From contig CAZOZO010000049.1 of the NCBI GenBank assembly GCA_964584315.1, positions 1-23,422 of the forward strand: a DNA stretch of 23,422 nucleotides, in the 5' to 3' direction. Source of the stretch: CAXXOK01 sp964584315 (GTDB lineage: Bacteria > Bacillota > Clostridia > Christensenellales > Aristaeellaceae). Positions 8,458-15,567 of the stretch are shown one piece after another. The notes under the pieces were generated by a model. That model did not search any database. It worked only from the letters and a program-made list of their open reading frames with translations, and had not been told where the DNA came from. Each line of letters begins with the position of its first letter. The stretch's first letter is position 1. A program made the position numbers and the translations under genes.

Positions 8458-9360
8458 ATGAATACAAGCCTGTTTCGACGTATCCTTGCCCTGTGCCTGA
8501 TGCTGCTGTGGCTGGGCGCGCTGCCCGCCCAAGCGGAAACCGCCGCCGCGGATGTGCTGGATCAGCTGCGCGCGTCCATCCTGTCGCGCGCCAAAACCAG
8601 CTACACCGAGTTTGACACAAACGAGCGCATCAGCGCCGAAAACCAGCTGAGCTTCATGGTGGACGGCTACTACCTCTCCTCCGTCGGTCAGGAAGGGGCC
8701 ATGGAGGTGGACGTGCTGCTGACCGCCAGCCTGAACCCCGATTGTCAGGAAGCCTTCTCCATGGCGGATTTCGACTTTGTGCTGGTGGCCTTCTCCGGCA
8801 CGCCCAAAACGCCTGAAAATTTGCTTTTGTATACCCCCAGCCGCGTGTTCGACATCACCGGCGAGCGCGATCAGGAGCTTTTGTGGCCCGTCGCCCTCTA
8901 TAACGACCGCGCCATCAAACTGGATCTGGTGTTTGACGTATCCAGCGACCTTGGGGAGTTCGGCTTCCTTGCGACCAACACCATCGGCACCGAGGCGGAC
9001 GAACTGGAGGCGCAGGGCCCCCTCTACGGCCTCACCTTCACGGTAGGGCCGCTGGATTTCAACCTGATCAACCACACGACGCAGGACATCACCAAGCTGG
9101 AGGTATCCCCCCTTGAAGCCGACAGCCGGGGCACGAATATGCTCCTGCAAAACGGTTTGGTTTCCCTTCAGAGCACCTACTGGACGGAAATCACCATGGA
9201 CGGCAACCCCTTTTCGGATTCTACCGCCGCGGAATGGACGGTGCATGTCACGTTTGCAAACGGCGATACAGCCTCCTTCAGCCCCGTGGAGATCCCGCGC
9301 CTGATCGACCTGACCGTGACCGAAAACGACGGCAGCTATGCCTTTGAAGCCGGTTATTGA
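8458..9360 (+). CDS. Secreted beta-rich protein, 300 aa
   Basis: The start at 8458 has GAGGAGG about 12 nt upstream and begins a signal peptide (MNTSLFRRILALCLMLLWLGALPAQA, written here as evidence of an n-, h- and c-region ending AQA at about residue 26). The mature protein is predicted mainly beta. Its C-terminal part carries FNLINHTTQDITKLEVSPL (about residues 200-218) followed by SRGTNMLLQNG. This resembles a small secreted-protein domain built around N-x-T-x-x-x-I-x-x-L-x-x-S-P, which I know from many bacterial exported proteins of unknown role. It precedes a second secreted protein by 60 bp and is probably co-transcribed with it from the promoter at 8371. A binding or structural role in the envelope is likely; no enzyme motif is visible. 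Confidence 0.75.
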   Translation: MNTSLFRRILALCLMLLWLGALPAQAETAAADVLDQLRASILSRAKTSYTEFDTNERISAENQLSFMVDGYYLSSVGQEGAMEVDVLLTASLNPDCQEAFSMADFDFVLVAFSGTPKTPENLLLYTPSRVFDITGERDQELLWPVALYNDRAIKLDLVFDVSSDLGEFGFLATNTIGTEADELEAQGPLYGLTFTVGPLDFNLINHTTQDITKLEVSPLEADSRGTNMLLQNGLVSLQSTYWTEITMDGNPFSDSTAAEWTVHVTFANGDTASFSPVEIPRLIDLTVTENDGSYAFEAGY

Positions 9361-9420
9361 CCGCGCGACCGATAGCAGTGTGCATACCCTGACAACTTTG
9401 ACAGAAAGGTGGTTCCCCCC

Positions 9421-9834
9421 ATGAAAAAGGCGCTCACGATCCTGCTTGCGGTACTCCTGCTCTCCCTTGCGCTGCCGCTGGCCGCCATGGCCGATGACAG
9501 CACCATCGCCGACCTGTTCCGCTACGTACCCACCTGCATCACCGTGACGGGCACGGAGGCCAAGGTGGAGGGCTACTTTGTGAACCTGAGCAAAAAGGCC
9601 ATTTCCAACATCACCGAGCTGCGCCTGTCCATCTACAAGGACGGGGAGGAACTGATCGCCGAGGGCAGCTTCAGCGGCGATAACCTGGAGAGCTTCGACC
9701 TGGAGGGCCGCAGCGCCATCCCGTGGTATTTCACCTTTTCCGAAGGCGGCAAGGATTTGAACGAGGGCACCTACGTGGTGGACAGCAACGTGTACGCCAA
9801 GTTCGCCTGCTCGTTCAAGAGTGACGCCAACTGA
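9421..9834 (+). CDS. Small secreted protein, SLAP-like fold, 137 aa
   Basis: The start at 9421 follows AAAGGTGG by about 9 nt and opens a clear signal peptide (MKKALTILLAVLLLSLALPL, then AAMADD, with cleavage after AMA). The mature part of about 110 residues is predicted as one beta sandwich: VEGYFVNLSKKAISNITELR, then LSIYKDGEELIAEGSF, then a proline/tryptophan strand IPWYFTF. This pattern (variable strand, LxLxDxxGxxxAEGxF, PWxFxF) recalls SLAP-type surface-layer-associated domains. I offer that as a family-level resemblance only. The gene is 60 bp behind the previous secreted-protein gene and probably in one transcript with it. A large hairpin lies 20 bp after the stop. The substrate or partner is unknown. 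Confidence 0.75.
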   Translation: MKKALTILLAVLLLSLALPLAAMADDSTIADLFRYVPTCITVTGTEAKVEGYFVNLSKKAISNITELRLSIYKDGEELIAEGSFSGDNLESFDLEGRSAIPWYFTFSEGGKDLNEGTYVVDSNVYAKFACSFKSDAN

Positions 9835-9854
9835 GCAGTAAAAGGTCCCGATGC

Positions 9855-9896
9855 GGCGAAGGCCCCTCGAAGCGGTCGCTTCGAGGGGCCTTCGCC
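9855..9896. terminator. Perfect 19-bp stem-loop after the secreted pair
   Basis: Bases 9855-9873 (beginning GGCGAAGGCC) pair perfectly with 9878-9896 around a GGTC loop, starting about 20 bp after the stop of the small secreted protein. There is no T tract on either side, so it is not a textbook intrinsic terminator. It most likely ends or protects the 3' end of the 8458-9834 transcript. Confidence 0.5.
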
Positions 9897-10151
9897 ATGC
9901 GTTGGCTCGCAAGGCACGGCGGCTTCCCAAGCCTCGTGCGGCAGGCGGGTTCGGGCCTGCGGAAAGCGGCGCCCCTTTCTGTCACGGCAGAGAAACGGCA
10001 CGCTGCCTGCCACTCCTGTTTCGCATTGGAAACGACTTGAACGCTTCGCCGGCCACCGTGGGCGATAATGCGTTTGCAGCCGCATACGCGGCCCGCCGCC
10101 CCAGCGCCCCCTTGCGCGTCCGGGTCACGCGCCCGTCCGTGACAGGGCATA

Positions 10152-10164
10152 TTGTCATTGACAA
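10152..10164. promoter_or_regulatory. Palindrome TTGTCA-T-TGACAA, possible operator
   Basis: A perfect 6-bp inverted repeat around one base lies in an A+T-rich patch 26 bp before the -35 of the XRE promoter. XRE-family regulators often bind short palindromes near their own promoters, so autoregulation is a reasonable guess. The right arm also contains TTGACA, but no -10 lies 16-18 bp after it. Confidence 0.35.
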
Positions 10165-10189
10165 ATCGGATAAAATGGTGTCTACCCCC

Positions 10190-10219
10190 TGCACAGATTT
10201 GCATTGAATGCCGTATAAT
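10190..10219 (+). promoter_or_regulatory. Probable promoter of the short XRE gene
   Basis: A consensus TATAAT (10214-10219) has TGCACA (10190-10195) 18 bp upstream, four of six matches to a -35. It would give a leader of roughly 145 nt before the 10371 start. Confidence 0.5.
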
Positions 10220-10370
10220 GGTAGCGGTGTGAGGCATCACCCATGGCCTGCCCCCAGGCAGGGCAAAACGCCTCCCCCAATCACCGCTTTGACAACACGC
10301 CGCCGCTTCGCGGGCGCGCCGCCCGCCGCCGATACTGCCCCCCGCGCACGCATGAAAGGGCTGAAGCTGG

Positions 10371-10796
10371 ATGGAACAGGATCATCTGTTGCAAGGCATC
10401 CAAAACGCGTCTACCGTAACCGAAGCCCTGCACTTTGTGGAGCAGCAGAGCCGCATGACGCCGCTGAGCGACCTGCTGGGCCGCGCCATGGCCGCGGAGG
10501 AGCTGTCCCCGCAGGAGCTGGCCAAGCGCATCGACGTGGAACGCTCCACGCTGTACCGCCTGCTCAGCGGCGAGCGCCTCACCACCCGCAACGTGCTGCT
10601 GCGCATCGCGCTGGCGCTGCGCCTGCCGCTGGAGGATACGCAAACACTGCTGCGCGCCGGCCAGCGCGCGGAGCTGTACGCCCCCGTGCGGCGCGACGCG
10701 GTGCTCCTGTTTTGCATCAGCCACGGCCTTTCGCTGGAGCAAACCGAGGATATGCTGGGCCGCAAGAACGAGGCCAGCCTGTTTGAGCGCATGTAG
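10371..10796 (+). CDS. Short XRE-family helix-turn-helix regulator, 141 aa
   Basis: Residues about 34-90 form a typical XRE domain: LLGRAMAAEELSPQELAKRI, then VERSTLYRLLSGERL, then LLRIALALRLPLEDTQTLL. The tail (about 91-130) has the pattern LLRAGQRAELYAPVRRDAVL, then LFCISHGLSLEQTEDML. I recall the same tail in short XRE proteins encoded beside Ser/Thr kinases in gut Clostridia; that is memory, not a search result. The long regulator at 259-1341 has a matching HTH and tail, so these are paralogues on either side of the kinase region. The ribosome binding site is weak (GAAGCTGG), so the start is likely rather than certain. It is cytoplasmic. Probable role: transcription control of this locus, possibly through phosphorylation by the kinase at 1506 (inference). 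Confidence 0.8.
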   Translation: MEQDHLLQGIQNASTVTEALHFVEQQSRMTPLSDLLGRAMAAEELSPQELAKRIDVERSTLYRLLSGERLTTRNVLLRIALALRLPLEDTQTLLRAGQRAELYAPVRRDAVLLFCISHGLSLEQTEDMLGRKNEASLFERM

Positions 10797-10904
10797 CGCC
10801 GCGCGAACCGCGCAGGCGTACCGCCGATGCCGCCCCGCGAGCCCTTCCGGCAAGGCAGGCCGTCAGCGTCGCCTCTCGCGGCACGCCTGCCCAGTCGGTT
10901 TCAA

Positions 10905-10940
10905 AACCCCCGCTCCGCACAAGCCGCGGAAGCGGGGGTT
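10905..10940. terminator. Bidirectional intrinsic terminator
   Basis: AACCCCCGCT (10905-10914) pairs perfectly with AGCGGGGGTT (10931-10940), with CCGC/GCGG pairing inside. CTCTTTTC follows on +, and TTTTGAAACC follows the pair on -. It sits between the convergent genes ending at 10796 (+) and 10981 (-) and should stop both transcripts. Confidence 0.75.
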
Positions 10941-10980
10941 CTCTTTTCATCTGCCAAATGGTAAGATCTCGCCGCGCGTA

Positions 10981-11883
10981 TCAGCCCACGTTCACGCCCA
11001 GCAGCGCCTTGGCCAGCAGGCCGATAAGGAAGGCGATCACCGCCACGCCCAGGCTGATGCTCACCATTTCGATAAAGCGGCGCTTGAAGGGCAAGCCCTT
11101 GGCCACGCTGATGTAGTAGTTGAACGCGAGGATCACCAGCACCACGACGGCCACCATGCAGATGAGCGCCACCGGCCACAGGTTGTTGGGCAAAAGCAGG
11201 TAGGGCAGCACCAGCAGCGCGACCGTGATCACGTACGCAACGCCGGTGTAGATGCTGGATTTGAGCGCGTTGGGGTTGCCGTCCGCACGCTCGGCCAGGT
11301 AGTTGCTGGCCGCCATCGACAGCGTGGCGCTGATGCCCGTGATGATGCCGCTCAATGCCACCAGCCCCGTGTTTTGCAGCGCGAAGCTCAGGCCCGCGAT
11401 GGTGCCCGTGAGCTCCACCAGCGCGTCGTTGAGGCCCAGCACCATCGCGCCCACGTAGTTCAGGCGTTCCTCATCCAGCATGGCGATCAGCTCTTCCTCG
11501 TGGCGCTGCTCATCGGCCTGCACGCGCTCGGTATCGGGGATGGCCGCCTTCAGCTGGTCGTAGCCGGTCACAGCGCCCTCCTCGTCCGCGAGGATGCGCT
11601 TTAGAACAAACGTATAGCCAAGTATGCGGCTCACGATCTTCAGCCACAGCACCTTGAGCCGATCGGCCCTGACGGGCTTGCCGCTGATGCTCTGCCAATA
11701 GCCCGCGTGGCTCTTTTCATCCGCGCTCATGCGCGCAAGGATGGCTTTGTTCTCCGGGTTCTTCTCCCGCCGGGCCATAAAATCATACACCAGCGCGCCG
11801 GTTTCCTCTTCCTTCTGGCTGCGCAGCACCGCCTGCTGCACCGCGGGGCTGAGTGCGTCAAACCGGATGGGGCTACTGTCCAT
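10981..11883 (-). CDS. Ferritin-like domain fused to VIT1/CCC1 iron transporter (MbfA-like)
   Basis: The N-terminal half is a ferritin/rubrerythrin-like helical domain with paired ExxH-type iron ligands: KEEETGALVYDF, then SADEKSHAG, then ADEEGAVTGY, then ADEQRHEEEL. The C-terminal half is a VIT1/CCC1 membrane domain with about five spans and the hallmark VGAMVLGLNDALVELTGT and ISATLSMAASNYLAERAD. Rhizobial MbfA has the same layout and exports iron under stress; transport of Fe2+ or Mn2+ across the cell membrane is the likely role. The start is placed at 11883, the second ATG, because GGAGG lies 9 nt before it, while the first ATG (11892) touches the GGAGG directly. That gives 300 aa. It ends at the shared terminator. 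No iron box is obvious upstream. Confidence 0.88.
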   Translation of the reverse strand: MDSSPIRFDALSPAVQQAVLRSQKEEETGALVYDFMARREKNPENKAILARMSADEKSHAGYWQSISGKPVRADRLKVLWLKIVSRILGYTFVLKRILADEEGAVTGYDQLKAAIPDTERVQADEQRHEEELIAMLDEERLNYVGAMVLGLNDALVELTGTIAGLSFALQNTGLVALSGIITGISATLSMAASNYLAERADGNPNALKSSIYTGVAYVITVALLVLPYLLLPNNLWPVALICMVAVVVLVILAFNYYISVAKGLPFKRRFIEMVSISLGVAVIAFLIGLLAKALLGVNVG

Positions 11884-12155
11884 TGATTTCATCCTCCCTT
11901 GTGGGGTAAGGGTTCGCGGTGGGGGCGGGGCGTTCCTGCCGGGGCGCGGCGCGGCGGCACAAAAGGGCGGTGCATTCCCATGGGGGTGTTTGCCAAAGTG
12001 CCCGCCGCTTCCATCCCCTTGCAGCGACTGAAGCAGCGTGGCGCAGATGTGCGTGAGAAAAGCCGCAGGAATCGTGGTGCCATTGCAAGGCTTTTCGCGC
12101 CCAAAGATGCGCTGCCCGCAATGATCGCCGCGAAGGCGTTTGATTTGGCGGCTGC

Positions 12156-12932
12156 CTACCCCCGGTTCACGATCTCGTACATGAACACTGCCGCCGCGAT
12201 GGCCGCGTTCAGCGATTCCGCGCCGCCGCGCATCGGCAGGCGGTAGCGGTGCGTGGCCGCGGCCTTGGCCGCGTCGGTCAGGCCCGCGCCCTCGTTACCC
12301 ACAAGCAGGCACACGCTCTGCGGCAGGGGCTGGCGGGCGTAAAAATCATCCCCGTCCAGCGCGGAAGCGACCACCGCGTAGCCCCGCGCCGCCAGCGCCC
12401 GCGCGGCGGCAGGCGCGTCCGCCGCCTCGTGCACCGGCACGCGGAACACGCTGCCCATCGTGGCGCGCAACGTCTTGGGGGCAAACACGTCCGCGCAGCC
12501 TTCGGTCAGGATGCAGCCGGTAAAGCCCGCCGCGTCCGCCGTGCGCAGGATGGTGCCCACGTTGCCCGGGTCCTGCACACTTTCCAGCAGCAAAACGCGC
12601 GGGCCCAGGGCCGCCAAGGCCGCCATGGACGGCTTATGCACCATGGCCGCGATGCCCTGCGGCGTTTTGACCTGCGAGAGGGCGGCCAGCACATGCGGCG
12701 GCACGGCATACAGCGCGGCGGCGGGCGCGGCCTTCAGCAGCGCCGCGAAACGGTCCGCCTGCGTATCATCCACAAACAGCGCGGCCACGCTTGCAGGCGC
12801 GGCGTGCAGCGCCTCGGCGACCATATGTTCCCCTTCGCACAGGAAAAGGCCGCTCGCGTCGCGGGCGGCCTTGGCTTGCAGGCTCTTTGCCGTTTGGATC
12901 AGGGGGTTTTTGGTGCTGGTTATGCTTTGCAT
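12156..12932 (-). CDS. TrmH/SpoU-family RNA 2'-O-methyltransferase, 258 aa
   Basis: The protein has a short N-terminal substrate-binding domain (starting MQSITSTKNPLIQTAKSL) and a SpoU knot domain with all three motifs: LLESVQDPGNVGTILRTADA (motif 1, about 123-142), LLVGNEGAGL (motif 2) and LPMRGGAESLNAAIAAAVF (motif 3). The family methylates ribose 2'-OH in rRNA or tRNA using SAM. The layout fits RlmB- or YsgA-like 23S rRNA enzymes, but the target base cannot be read from sequence. The start at 12932 has GGAAAGGAAAG just upstream; the longer open frame runs into repeat R2 and is rejected. It stands alone on the strand, separated from cdsA by R2. Confidence 0.9.
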   Translation of the reverse strand: MQSITSTKNPLIQTAKSLQAKAARDASGLFLCEGEHMVAEALHAAPASVAALFVDDTQADRFAALLKAAPAAALYAVPPHVLAALSQVKTPQGIAAMVHKPSMAALAALGPRVLLLESVQDPGNVGTILRTADAAGFTGCILTEGCADVFAPKTLRATMGSVFRVPVHEAADAPAAARALAARGYAVVASALDGDDFYARQPLPQSVCLLVGNEGAGLTDAAKAAATHRYRLPMRGGAESLNAAIAAAVFMYEIVNRG

Positions 12933-13062
12933 GGCTTTCCTTTCCGTGGTTGGCAACGGGTATGCTCGAAAAATACTGTTTGATTCCAAGCGACTATCGA
13001 ATGCTTCTGCAATCTGGTTTGACAATGGCAGTGTCGCCCCTGCGCCATGTTGGCTCATGCAC

Positions 13063-13240
13063 CCAACCCGTAACCAAGGGGGAGGTTGGCATCGGAGGGA
13101 AGCGTTTGCCCAGTGGGCAAAGCCGCGAAGCGGCGAGCGACCCGAAGATGGGAAGTTTGACAAGCGCGGGGTGCGGTAGCGCCCCGCGCGACGATCAAAC
13201 TGACTGGACAGGGGGACGAAGTCCCCTTCCCACAGGCGGC
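13063..13240 (+). repeat. Intergenic repeat R2, long form
   Basis: The copy is on + and lies between cdsA and the SpoU gene. Stem-loops: TTTGCCC/GGGCAAA (13105-13111/13115-13121), GCCGC/GCGGC (13122-13126/13130-13134), GTTTGA/TCAAAC (13155-13160/13195-13200) enclosing GCGCGGGG/CCCCGCGC with a GGTA loop, and a GGGGAC/GTCCCC hairpin with GAA loop near 13218-13232. Left of it, about 13063-13088 is an inverted copy of the C-rich end of the element. It may also serve as a transcript end for cdsA. Confidence 0.85.
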
Positions 13241-13251
13241 CTTGGCCGCCG

Positions 13252-14076
13252 CTACACCGGTATGTACGTCATGACCACGACGCGGTAGCTGTACACGATC
13301 ACCGCCGCGAATAGGATGCTATCCATGCGGTCGAGCATGCCGCCGTGGCCGGGGAACAGGTTGCCAAAATCCTTGACGCCGCAGTGGCGCTTGACCATGC
13401 TGGCGAACAAATCGCCCATCTGCGCGGCCACACCGCCGATCACGCCCACCGCGATGTTCGCCCACATGGGCGGGAATGCCTGCGTGGGCAGCACCTTGGC
13501 GAAGATCACGCCCACCAGCCACGCCAGCAGCACACTGCCGATCAGCCCGCCGATGGCCCCCGCGACCGTCTTGTGCGGGCTGATGTTGGGGCACAGCTTT
13601 TTGCCGCCGATCCACGTGCCCACGAACAGGGCGAACGTATCGCTGCCCACCGCGATGGCGAACACCATGGTCAGCAGCATCAGCTGCATGCGGCGCAGCG
13701 GCGTGTCGAGGATGCCGAACAGGCACATGCCCGGCAGCACCAGCGTGAGCACGGGCAGCAGGCTCATCGCCACATCCGAGAGCTTTGGCTCCGGCCGCCG
13801 CATGATCTGCAGCAGCACCAAAAAGCTCACGATGGTCACCATGGGGATGATGACCACGGAGCTGAAATACATCATCAGCGGCACGCTGGCAGCCAGCGCC
13901 GCGTAGCTGACCCACTGCACGGGGCGGTAGCCGCACTGCCGGATGGCGCGCTGCTCCTCATAGATGCACAGGGTGATGGCCACCAGCGCGCCCACCGCGA
14001 AATACCAGCCGCCCAGGAACATCAGCCCCGTAAGCCCAATGATCAGCAGCACCGCGGTCACGATTCTCTGTGTCAT
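13252..14076 (-). CDS. cdsA: Phosphatidate cytidylyltransferase
   Basis: This membrane enzyme makes CDP-diacylglycerol from CTP and phosphatidate, the branch point of phospholipid synthesis. The 274-aa protein has about seven or eight hydrophobic segments. The family signature is near the C-terminus: SMVKRHCGVKDFGNLFPGHG followed by GMLDRMDS (about residues 228-255), with the conserved lysine, aspartates and GHGG loop. SDTFALFVGTWIGGKKL and NISPHKTVAGAIGG are further family motifs. The start at 14076 has AAGGAAGG upstream at normal spacing. It is 36 bp behind uppS and almost certainly co-transcribed with it. In many bacteria dxr and rseP follow; here repeat R2 and a SpoU gene follow instead. 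Confidence 0.95.
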   Translation of the reverse strand: MTQRIVTAVLLIIGLTGLMFLGGWYFAVGALVAITLCIYEEQRAIRQCGYRPVQWVSYAALAASVPLMMYFSSVVIIPMVTIVSFLVLLQIMRRPEPKLSDVAMSLLPVLTLVLPGMCLFGILDTPLRRMQLMLLTMVFAIAVGSDTFALFVGTWIGGKKLCPNISPHKTVAGAIGGLIGSVLLAWLVGVIFAKVLPTQAFPPMWANIAVGVIGGVAAQMGDLFASMVKRHCGVKDFGNLFPGHGGMLDRMDSILFAAVIVYSYRVVVMTYIPV

Positions 14077-14112
14077 GCCTAAGCCTTCCTTCCGGTTGGT
14101 TTGCCGTCCGCG

Positions 14113-14844
14113 CTACTGCTCCTCGCGCCCGCCAAAGCGCCGCGACCTCCGCTGGTAGGCGGCGATGCAGGCGTGGTAGTCCGCAAGGGTAAAATCCGGC
14201 CACAGGGTTTCAGGGAAGATGAACTCCGCGTAGGCGCATTGCCACAGCAGGAAGTTGCTCTGCCGCATCTCGCCGCTGGTGCGGATCAGCAGATCCACAT
14301 CCGGCAGGCCCGCGGTATACAGGCGCGCGGCCACGGCGGCCTCGTCCACGGCCTCGGGGGCGAGCAGGCCCGCGGCCACGTCCTGCGCGATCAGGCGCGC
14401 GGCACGGGCAAGCTCCGCGCGGGCGCCGTAGTTGATGCCGATGTTCAGCCGGAGGCCCGTGTTGCCTGCGGTGCGGGCCTCGGCGGCCAGCAGTGCCTGC
14501 CGCTGCTTCTCGGGCAGGCCGCCCTTGTCGCCCAGAATGGTGATGCGCACGTTCTTCTCGTGCAGCTCGTCGATCTCGCTGGCAAAAAACTCCAGCAGCA
14601 GGGCCATCAGCGCGTCCACCTCGGTTTTGGAGCGGGTCCAGTTCTCGGTGGAAAACGCGTAGATCGACAGCGCCTCGATGCCGATGTCGCTGGAGTTGCG
14701 GATGATCTCGCGCAGGGCCTCGGTACCGGCGCGGTGCCCCAGCGCAACCCTGATGCCGTTTTTCTTGGCCCAGCGGCCGTTACCGTCCATGATGATGCCC
14801 ACATGCCGCGGCAAACGCTTCCTGTCAAGGTTGATATCGGTCAT
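14113..14844 (-). CDS. uppS: Isoprenyl transferase (undecaprenyl diphosphate synthase)
   Basis: The cytosolic enzyme extends farnesyl diphosphate with isopentenyl diphosphate to form the C55 carrier lipid for cell wall polymers. The 243-aa length is typical. Motifs: HVGIIMDGNGRWA with the catalytic aspartate (about 14-26), LGHRAGTEAL, LSIYAFSTENW, INYGARAEL, and DLLIRTSGEMRQSNFLLWQ followed by AYAEFIF. The start at 14844 matches the family N-terminus and has GGAGGAGGGC upstream; the frame is open to 14922, but those residues do not look like the family. It is first of the uppS-cdsA pair and lies behind a 348-bp stretch with hairpins and repeat R3. Confidence 0.95.
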   Translation of the reverse strand: MTDINLDRKRLPRHVGIIMDGNGRWAKKNGIRVALGHRAGTEALREIIRNSSDIGIEALSIYAFSTENWTRSKTEVDALMALLLEFFASEIDELHEKNVRITILGDKGGLPEKQRQALLAAEARTAGNTGLRLNIGINYGARAELARAARLIAQDVAAGLLAPEAVDEAAVAARLYTAGLPDVDLLIRTSGEMRQSNFLLWQCAYAEFIFPETLWPDFTLADYHACIAAYQRRSRRFGGREEQ

Positions 14845-15108
14845 AGGCTGCAAAGCCCTCCTCCAAATCAGGTGATGGGTCAAGGGCAAACGGCCCTTGC
14901 AGGTTTCCAAGAGGTGCCGCATCTTGCCCTCGGGGTGCTCTCACTGAAAGCGTTGCAGCAAAGCCTCCGGCGGGCAAGAGTCTTCCCCCTGCACCCCAAA
15001 CGGGCTTTACTTTTGACCCTTCGACGCTGCCGACGGGGGTCTTCAGCAATCTGCGCCACGAGGCAGTCGTGCCTCGCGCGGCGGTAACAGACAAACGATC
15101 GTGAACCG
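14845..15108 (-). other. Structured leader region before uppS
   Basis: No gene is seen. On the transcript of the minus-strand genes it would form CAAGGGC/GCCCTTG (14881-14887/14893-14899) and a perfect 7-bp stem with GTCG-type loop (CGAGGCA at 15059-15065, TGCCTCG at 15070-15076). Together with R3 it fills the gap from gene 15193-15567 to uppS. I find no promoter with good hexamers. Confidence 0.4.
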
Positions 15109-15179
15109 CCAACCCGTCCCTCAGGGGGCGGTTGGGAGGGGGACAGAGTCCCCCTCCCAAAGGAGGCAGAGCCGACGCA
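15109..15179 (-). repeat. Intergenic repeat R3, short form
   Basis: The short form reads on minus from GCGTCGGCTCTGCC (near 15179) to the C-rich end (near 15109). It keeps only the last stem, here a perfect 13-bp hairpin (TTGGGAGGGGGAC at 15132-15144, partner at 15148-15160, loop of three). It begins 14 bp after the stop of the 15193-15567 gene and could act as its terminator-like hairpin. Confidence 0.85.
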
Positions 15180-15192
15180 GCGCAGTTCAACG

Positions 15193-15567
15193 TTACGTTT
15201 TTTCCTCTTTCACGACACACTTTTTCGGTTCGCCCACGTGGAACCGCGCGACGATCAGCTGCCTGCCGTCGTCCCGCACGGCCACGACGCGGCTTTCCAC
15301 CAGCATGCCATCGTCCAGCGAGGCGTCCAGAAGCGGGTCGAAGCCCGCGGGTTCATCATCGTCGTCGCCAACGGAAAACTGGCGGCTCATACCCTCCAGC
15401 GCGCTGATGCGCCTGTTCGCCTCGGGCACGCACTCCGGCGCGCGGCGCGCGGCCATGGGCGGCGCGCCGGTCAGGGTCACGCGCACATCGGTGATGCCGT
15501 AGCCAGCCAGCAGCGCCAGCGCGCTGCGGGCAGAAAGCCCCAGCAGATGGTCAAAGGTCTTTTCCAT
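15193..15567 (-). CDS. Small hypothetical protein between frr and uppS, 124 aa
   Basis: I do not recognise a named family. The N-terminus (MEKTFDHLLGLSARSALALL, then AGYGITDVRVTLTGAP) has the helix-strand pattern seen in PASTA-like units, and the C-terminus has a strand pair (ESRVVAVRDDGRQLIVARFH). Between them is an acidic, probably flexible loop with DDDDEPAGFDP. There is no signal peptide or membrane span, so it is probably cytoplasmic. The initiation signal is fair (AAGGGGG about 10 nt upstream). Its place between ribosome recycling factor and the lipid carrier gene suggests a stable partner of that cluster. I infer it is real from the ordered composition, the plausible start and its position. 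Confidence 0.6.
   Translation of the reverse strand: MEKTFDHLLGLSARSALALLAGYGITDVRVTLTGAPPMAARRAPECVPEANRRISALEGMSRQFSVGDDDDEPAGFDPLLDASLDDGMLVESRVVAVRDDGRQLIVARFHVGEPKKCVVKEEKT

Larger units (their letters stand above)
9835..10370. other. 536-bp gene-free stretch with hairpin, palindrome and promoter
   Basis: No convincing gene is seen; frames open here have shadow-like composition. The stretch carries the long hairpin at 9855-9896, a palindrome at 10152-10164 and a promoter at 10190-10219, each annotated separately. The middle (9900-10140) shows nothing I can name. Confidence 0.5.

Noticed and set aside
8302..9930. 542-codon open frame on - opposite the secreted pair
   Set aside because: It spans two genes with signal peptides and good ribosome binding sites; no motif or start signal of its own.
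10158..10186. Promoter using TTGACA at 10158
   Set aside because: The hexamer is perfect, but nothing like a -10 lies 16-18 bp downstream; it is better explained as an arm of the palindrome.
13063..13240. Insertion sequence remnant
   Set aside because: The R copies have no transposase frame and no clear target duplication; they are better described as short structured repeats.
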